Below, piece after piece: positions 6,932 through 8,506 of a stretch of DNA of 8,506 nt. Positions within the stretch are counted from its first letter, which is position 1. The number at the start of each line of letters is the position of its first letter. This stretch comes from Candidatus Aquidulcis sp. (GTDB taxonomy: Bacteria > Chloroflexota > Anaerolineae > Anaerolineales > E44-bin32). The translations under genes were made by a program, and so were the position numbers. The stretch is from NCBI GenBank assembly GCA_020723365.1, contig DYJB01000117.1, forward strand, positions 1-8,506, written 5' to 3'. The notes under the pieces are model-generated. The model worked only from the letters and a program-made list of their open reading frames with translations. It was not told where the DNA came from and ran no database searches.

Positions 6932-6936
6932 AGACC

Positions 6937-6979
6937 CACGACGTGACACGTGGCAGCGCCGCGTGTCACGTCGTGTCAC
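6937..6979. repeat. Long inverted repeat with an extra GTGTCAC half-site (possible operator or hairpin)
   Basis: CACGACGTGACACG (6937-6950) and CGTGTCACGTCGTG (6962-6975) are perfect 14-bp inverted repeats. The 11 bases between can extend the stem by four more pairs (one G-U) to an AGC loop. A further CGTGTCAC copy at 6972-6979 overlaps the right arm, so the octamer occurs three times (6943-6950 inverted, 6962-6969, 6972-6979), the two direct copies spaced 10 bases apart. It starts 5 bases after the transporter stop and ends 7 bases before the -35 of the pheS promoter. There is no T-run after it, so a standard intrinsic terminator is doubtful. Confidence 0.8.
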
Positions 6980-6986
6980 CCCCGCA

Positions 6987-7015
6987 TTGACAAGCCGACG
7001 GTCCGGCAGGATAAT
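6987..7015 (+). promoter_or_regulatory. Sigma-70-type promoter of the T-box/pheS transcript
   Basis: TTGACA (6987-6992), a perfect -35 hexamer, is followed by a 17-base spacer and GATAAT (7010-7015), one mismatch from the -10 consensus. Transcription would begin about 7021-7023, shortly before the first conserved T-box stem I bases. The match, spacing and placement ahead of a leader RNA make this the most convincing promoter in the window. Confidence 0.85.
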
Positions 7016-7250
7016 GCCGGGACAAGCGCATAGCGGCGACGACGGAGGAAAGTAGACGGGTGGAGCGCGCCAGGGAGGCCGGGGCATGACTGAGACCCCG
7101 GCTCGAAGGAAGCTCGTCGAAGTTCCCTCCTGAGCTGTCCGGGTGAACGCCCCTGAGGGCCACTAGCCCGGGCCGGGCCCCTGCCGATATCCGGGGAGCC
7201 GATCGCCGGTCAGGCTGTCGGCGCCGAGCGGTCCCCGGGCGGGGATCACG

Positions 7251-7281
7251 AGGGTGGTACCACGGGCAGGCTCCCGTCCCT
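7251..7281 (+). promoter_or_regulatory. T-box antiterminator element
   Basis: AGGG (7251-7254) pairs with CCCT (7278-7281), and ACGGG (7262-7266) with CCCGT (7273-7277). This leaves the canonical 7-base bulge TGGTACC (7255-7261) that captures the tRNA acceptor end. The 3' half (7273-7281) is the same sequence used by the terminator's left arm, so the two folds exclude each other. Confidence 0.92.
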
Positions 7282-7304
7282 TGATGGGCGGGAGCGTTTG
7301 TTTT
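7270..7304 (+). terminator. T-box-controlled intrinsic terminator before pheS
   Basis: GCTCCCGTCC (7270-7279) pairs with GGGCGGGAGC (7286-7295) over 10 bp with one G-U pair and a 6-base loop, followed by GTTTGTTTT (7296-7304). It forms when the tRNA-Phe pool is charged and stops transcription 18 bases before the pheS start codon. Confidence 0.92.
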
Positions 7305-7322
7305 CGGGGTGAGGAGGGCAGC

Positions 7323-8348
7323 ATGCTGGGACGCCTGGAGAGCTTGGAGCAGGAGGGCTTGCGCGATCTCTCGGCGGCGGCCGACGAGGACGCGCTGCAG
7401 GCCTGGAAGGTACGCTACCTGGGGCGTTCGGCCGAGCTCGGGCGCGTCCTCGATGGGCTGCGAACGGCGCCTAAAGAGGAGCGGCCGGCGCTGGGCAAGC
7501 GCGCCAACCAGGTGAAGCAAGCCTTCGAGTCGGCCTTCGAAGCGCGCCAGCAGGCGATGGCCGCCGGCCGGCTGGAGCGTTCGCTGCAGACCGAGCGCCT
7601 CGACGTCACGCTGCCGGGCCGGCCGCTGGCGCGCGGCCGCCTGCACCCGGCGACGCAGACCTTGCGGCAAATCGTCGCCATCTGGGCCGAGATGGGCTTC
7701 CAGGTCTATCGTTCGCGGGATGTCGAATCCGACGCCTTCAACTTCGAGCTGCTCAACATCCCCGCCCACCATCCGGCGCGCGACATGTGGGACACGTTCT
7801 ACACCACCACGCCCGGCGTGGTGCTGCGCACGCACACCTCGCCGGGCCAGATCCATGTGATGCGCGAACGGGCGCCGGCTCCGATCCGGGTGGTGCTGCC
7901 CGGGATGTGCTACCGCTACGAGCAGGTCTCGGCGCGTTCCGAGATCCAGTTCAATCAGGTGGAGGGACTGGCCGTCGGGCGCCACATCACCTTCGGTGAT
8001 CTGAAGGGCACGCTGACGGCCTTCGCCCGGCGGTTCTTCAATCCGGACGTCCGCACGCGTTTCCGTGCCGCCCACTTCCCGTTCACGGAGCCGTCGGCCG
8101 AGATGGACGTCGAGTGCTTTGTCTGCCGGGGGAGCCGCTGCGCCGTCTGCAAGTACACCGGCTGGCTCGAGGTGCTGGGCTCGGGCATGGTGCACCCGAC
8201 GGTGCTGGCCAACGGCGGCTACGACCCGGCCGAATTCTCCGGCTTTGCCTTCGGCATGGGGCCGGAGCGCATCACCATGCTCAAGCACCGCATCGAGGAT
8301 ATCCGCGCCTTCTGGTCCAACGACCTGCGCTTCCTCGAGCAGTTCTAG
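7323..8348 (+). CDS. pheS: Phenylalanine--tRNA ligase alpha subunit
   Basis: Catalytic subunit of the (alpha-beta)2 phenylalanyl-tRNA synthetase, which charges tRNA-Phe in the cytoplasm. It has 341 residues, the normal bacterial length. An N-terminal coiled-coil tRNA-binding arm (about 1-90) has the KVRYLGRSAEL motif. The class II core follows: HPATQTLRQIVAIWAEMGF (108-126), HTSPGQI (171-177), motif 2 around MCYRYEQVSARSEIQFNQVEGL (195-216), and motif 3 GFAFGMGPERI (307-317) with Arg316; the Ala in GFAFGMG that shapes the Phe pocket is retained. Between the EPSAEMDVE stretch and GWLEVLGSGMVHP is a C-X2-C-X4-C-X2-C knuckle (Cys265, 268, 273, 276), which I recall from Firmicutes-like PheS and which is absent in E. 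coli. The ATG at 7323 has GAGGAGG at 7311-7317; an in-frame start at 7254 would run through the T-box terminator and is rejected. pheT does not follow directly. Confidence 0.96.
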   Translation: MLGRLESLEQEGLRDLSAAADEDALQAWKVRYLGRSAELGRVLDGLRTAPKEERPALGKRANQVKQAFESAFEARQQAMAAGRLERSLQTERLDVTLPGRPLARGRLHPATQTLRQIVAIWAEMGFQVYRSRDVESDAFNFELLNIPAHHPARDMWDTFYTTTPGVVLRTHTSPGQIHVMRERAPAPIRVVLPGMCYRYEQVSARSEIQFNQVEGLAVGRHITFGDLKGTLTAFARRFFNPDVRTRFRAAHFPFTEPSAEMDVECFVCRGSRCAVCKYTGWLEVLGSGMVHPTVLANGGYDPAEFSGFAFGMGPERITMLKHRIEDIRAFWSNDLRFLEQF

Positions 8349-8360
8349 CCGGAGGCCACC

Positions 8361-8506
8361 ATGACCGAGCCACGACCATCTCTTGAGGATCTGGGGGACG
8401 AGCTGCGCAGCCTGGGTGCGAACCTGCGCAAGGTTCTGCAGGCCGCCTGGGAGAGTGACGAGCGGCGCCGCGCCCAGGGGGAGATCGAGCGCGGGCTGGA
8501 CGACCT
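8361..8506 (+). CDS. Unidentified small helical protein, 3' truncated by window
   Basis: The reading frame opens with ATG at 8361, preceded by GGAGG (8351-8355) at ideal spacing, 12 bases after the pheS stop, so it is probably co-transcribed with pheS. Forty-eight codons are visible, with no stop before the window end. The sequence is charged and strongly helical (LEDLGDELRSLGANLRKVL, then WESDERRRAQGEIERGLDDL), with no hydrophobic segment or signal peptide. It is not the start of PheT, which would begin with a beta-strand and an EMAP/tRNA-binding-like domain. I do not recognise the family; a conserved small cytoplasmic protein is likely. Confidence 0.7.
   Translation, partial: MTEPRPSLEDLGDELRSLGANLRKVLQAAWESDERRRAQGEIERGLDD

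Larger units (their letters stand above)
7031..7304 (+). promoter_or_regulatory. T-box riboswitch (tRNA-Phe-sensing leader of pheS)
   Basis: Cis-acting leader RNA that reads tRNA charging and controls transcription of pheS. The 5' end has the stem I opening (GGAGGAAAGTAG, 7044-7055). An inner stem I helix pairs GCCGGGG (7078-7084) with CCCCGGC (7096-7102). The specifier loop reads GAAG-TTC-CCTCCTGAG, placing UUC (Phe) at 7123-7125. A stem III-like helix pairs CCGGGG (7191-7196) with CCCCGG (7233-7238), with an inner GCCGA/TCGGC pair (7198-7202, 7218-7222). The T-box sequence AGGGTGGTACCACGGG is at 7251-7266, then the terminator at 7270-7304. The bulge UGGU should pair with the ACCA end of uncharged tRNA-Phe (discriminator A). 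Specifier, discriminator and downstream gene all agree. Stem II details were not resolved by eye. Confidence 0.95.

Noticed and set aside
5930..7087. Minus-strand frame of 385 codons opposite the DMT transporter and the pheS promoter
   Set aside because: Repetitive Arg/Gln/Asp-rich translation that runs through the promoter and palindrome; the plus strand encodes a clear EamA protein.
7254..7322. In-frame upstream start for pheS inside the T-box
   Set aside because: It would translate the antiterminator and terminator and add 23 residues absent from PheS proteins; the ATG at 7323 has a strong ribosome binding site.
6966..8288. Minus-strand frame of 440 codons opposite the T-box and pheS
   Set aside because: It covers the riboswitch and the whole of pheS, and its translation has no family signature.
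1..8506. CRISPR arrays, tRNA/rRNA genes, insertion sequences or phage genes
   Set aside because: No regularly spaced repeats, no cloverleaf or rRNA-like conserved segment, and no transposase, integrase or terminal inverted repeats were seen; the gene content is ordinary chromosomal.

Overview
The window is a GC-rich bacterial segment with every gene on the + strand, short or overlapping gene junctions and frequent GTG starts. The best guess is a Chloroflexota (Anaerolineae-like) genome or metagenomic contig. This rests on a transcription-terminating T-box leader ahead of pheS in a very GC-rich genome, a near-consensus TTGACA/GATAAT promoter, and a PheS carrying a four-cysteine knuckle. That placement is inference; no marker gene settles it.

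Layout. (1) Positions 1-3429 form a tightly packed cluster: the C-terminal part of an LctP-type lactate/2-hydroxyacid permease, a D-2-hydroxyacid dehydrogenase (TGATG overlap), a HAD-superfamily hydrolase and a metallo-beta-lactamase-fold hydrolase. A perfect 10-bp hairpin with a T-rich tail (3453-3486) follows it as an intrinsic terminator. (2) Positions 3509-4738 encode a solo MFS transporter. (3) Positions 4824-6931 form a three-gene coupled unit: an ECF-like sigma factor, a methylated-DNA cysteine methyltransferase (overlap ATGA) whose reading frame is broken once near 5546-5552, and an EamA/DMT transporter (overlap GTGA). (4) Positions 6932-7322 are non-coding but dense: a long hairpin made of GTGACACG-type repeats, a strong sigma-70-type promoter, and a complete T-box riboswitch with a UUC (Phe) specifier, canonical antiterminator bulge and competing terminator. 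(5) pheS follows at 7323-8348, then the start of a small unidentified gene that is not pheT (8361 to the window end).

How it works together. The first cluster looks like uptake and oxidation/reduction of a small 2-hydroxyacid (lactate, glycolate or similar) with accessory hydrolases. The second unit links a transcription factor to an alkylation-repair protein that has an unusual N-terminal extension, which is the most speculative and most interesting grouping here. The T-box/pheS unit is fully interpretable from sequence: uncharged tRNA-Phe should pair through the UUC specifier and the UGGU bulge, stabilise the antiterminator and switch on PheS synthesis.
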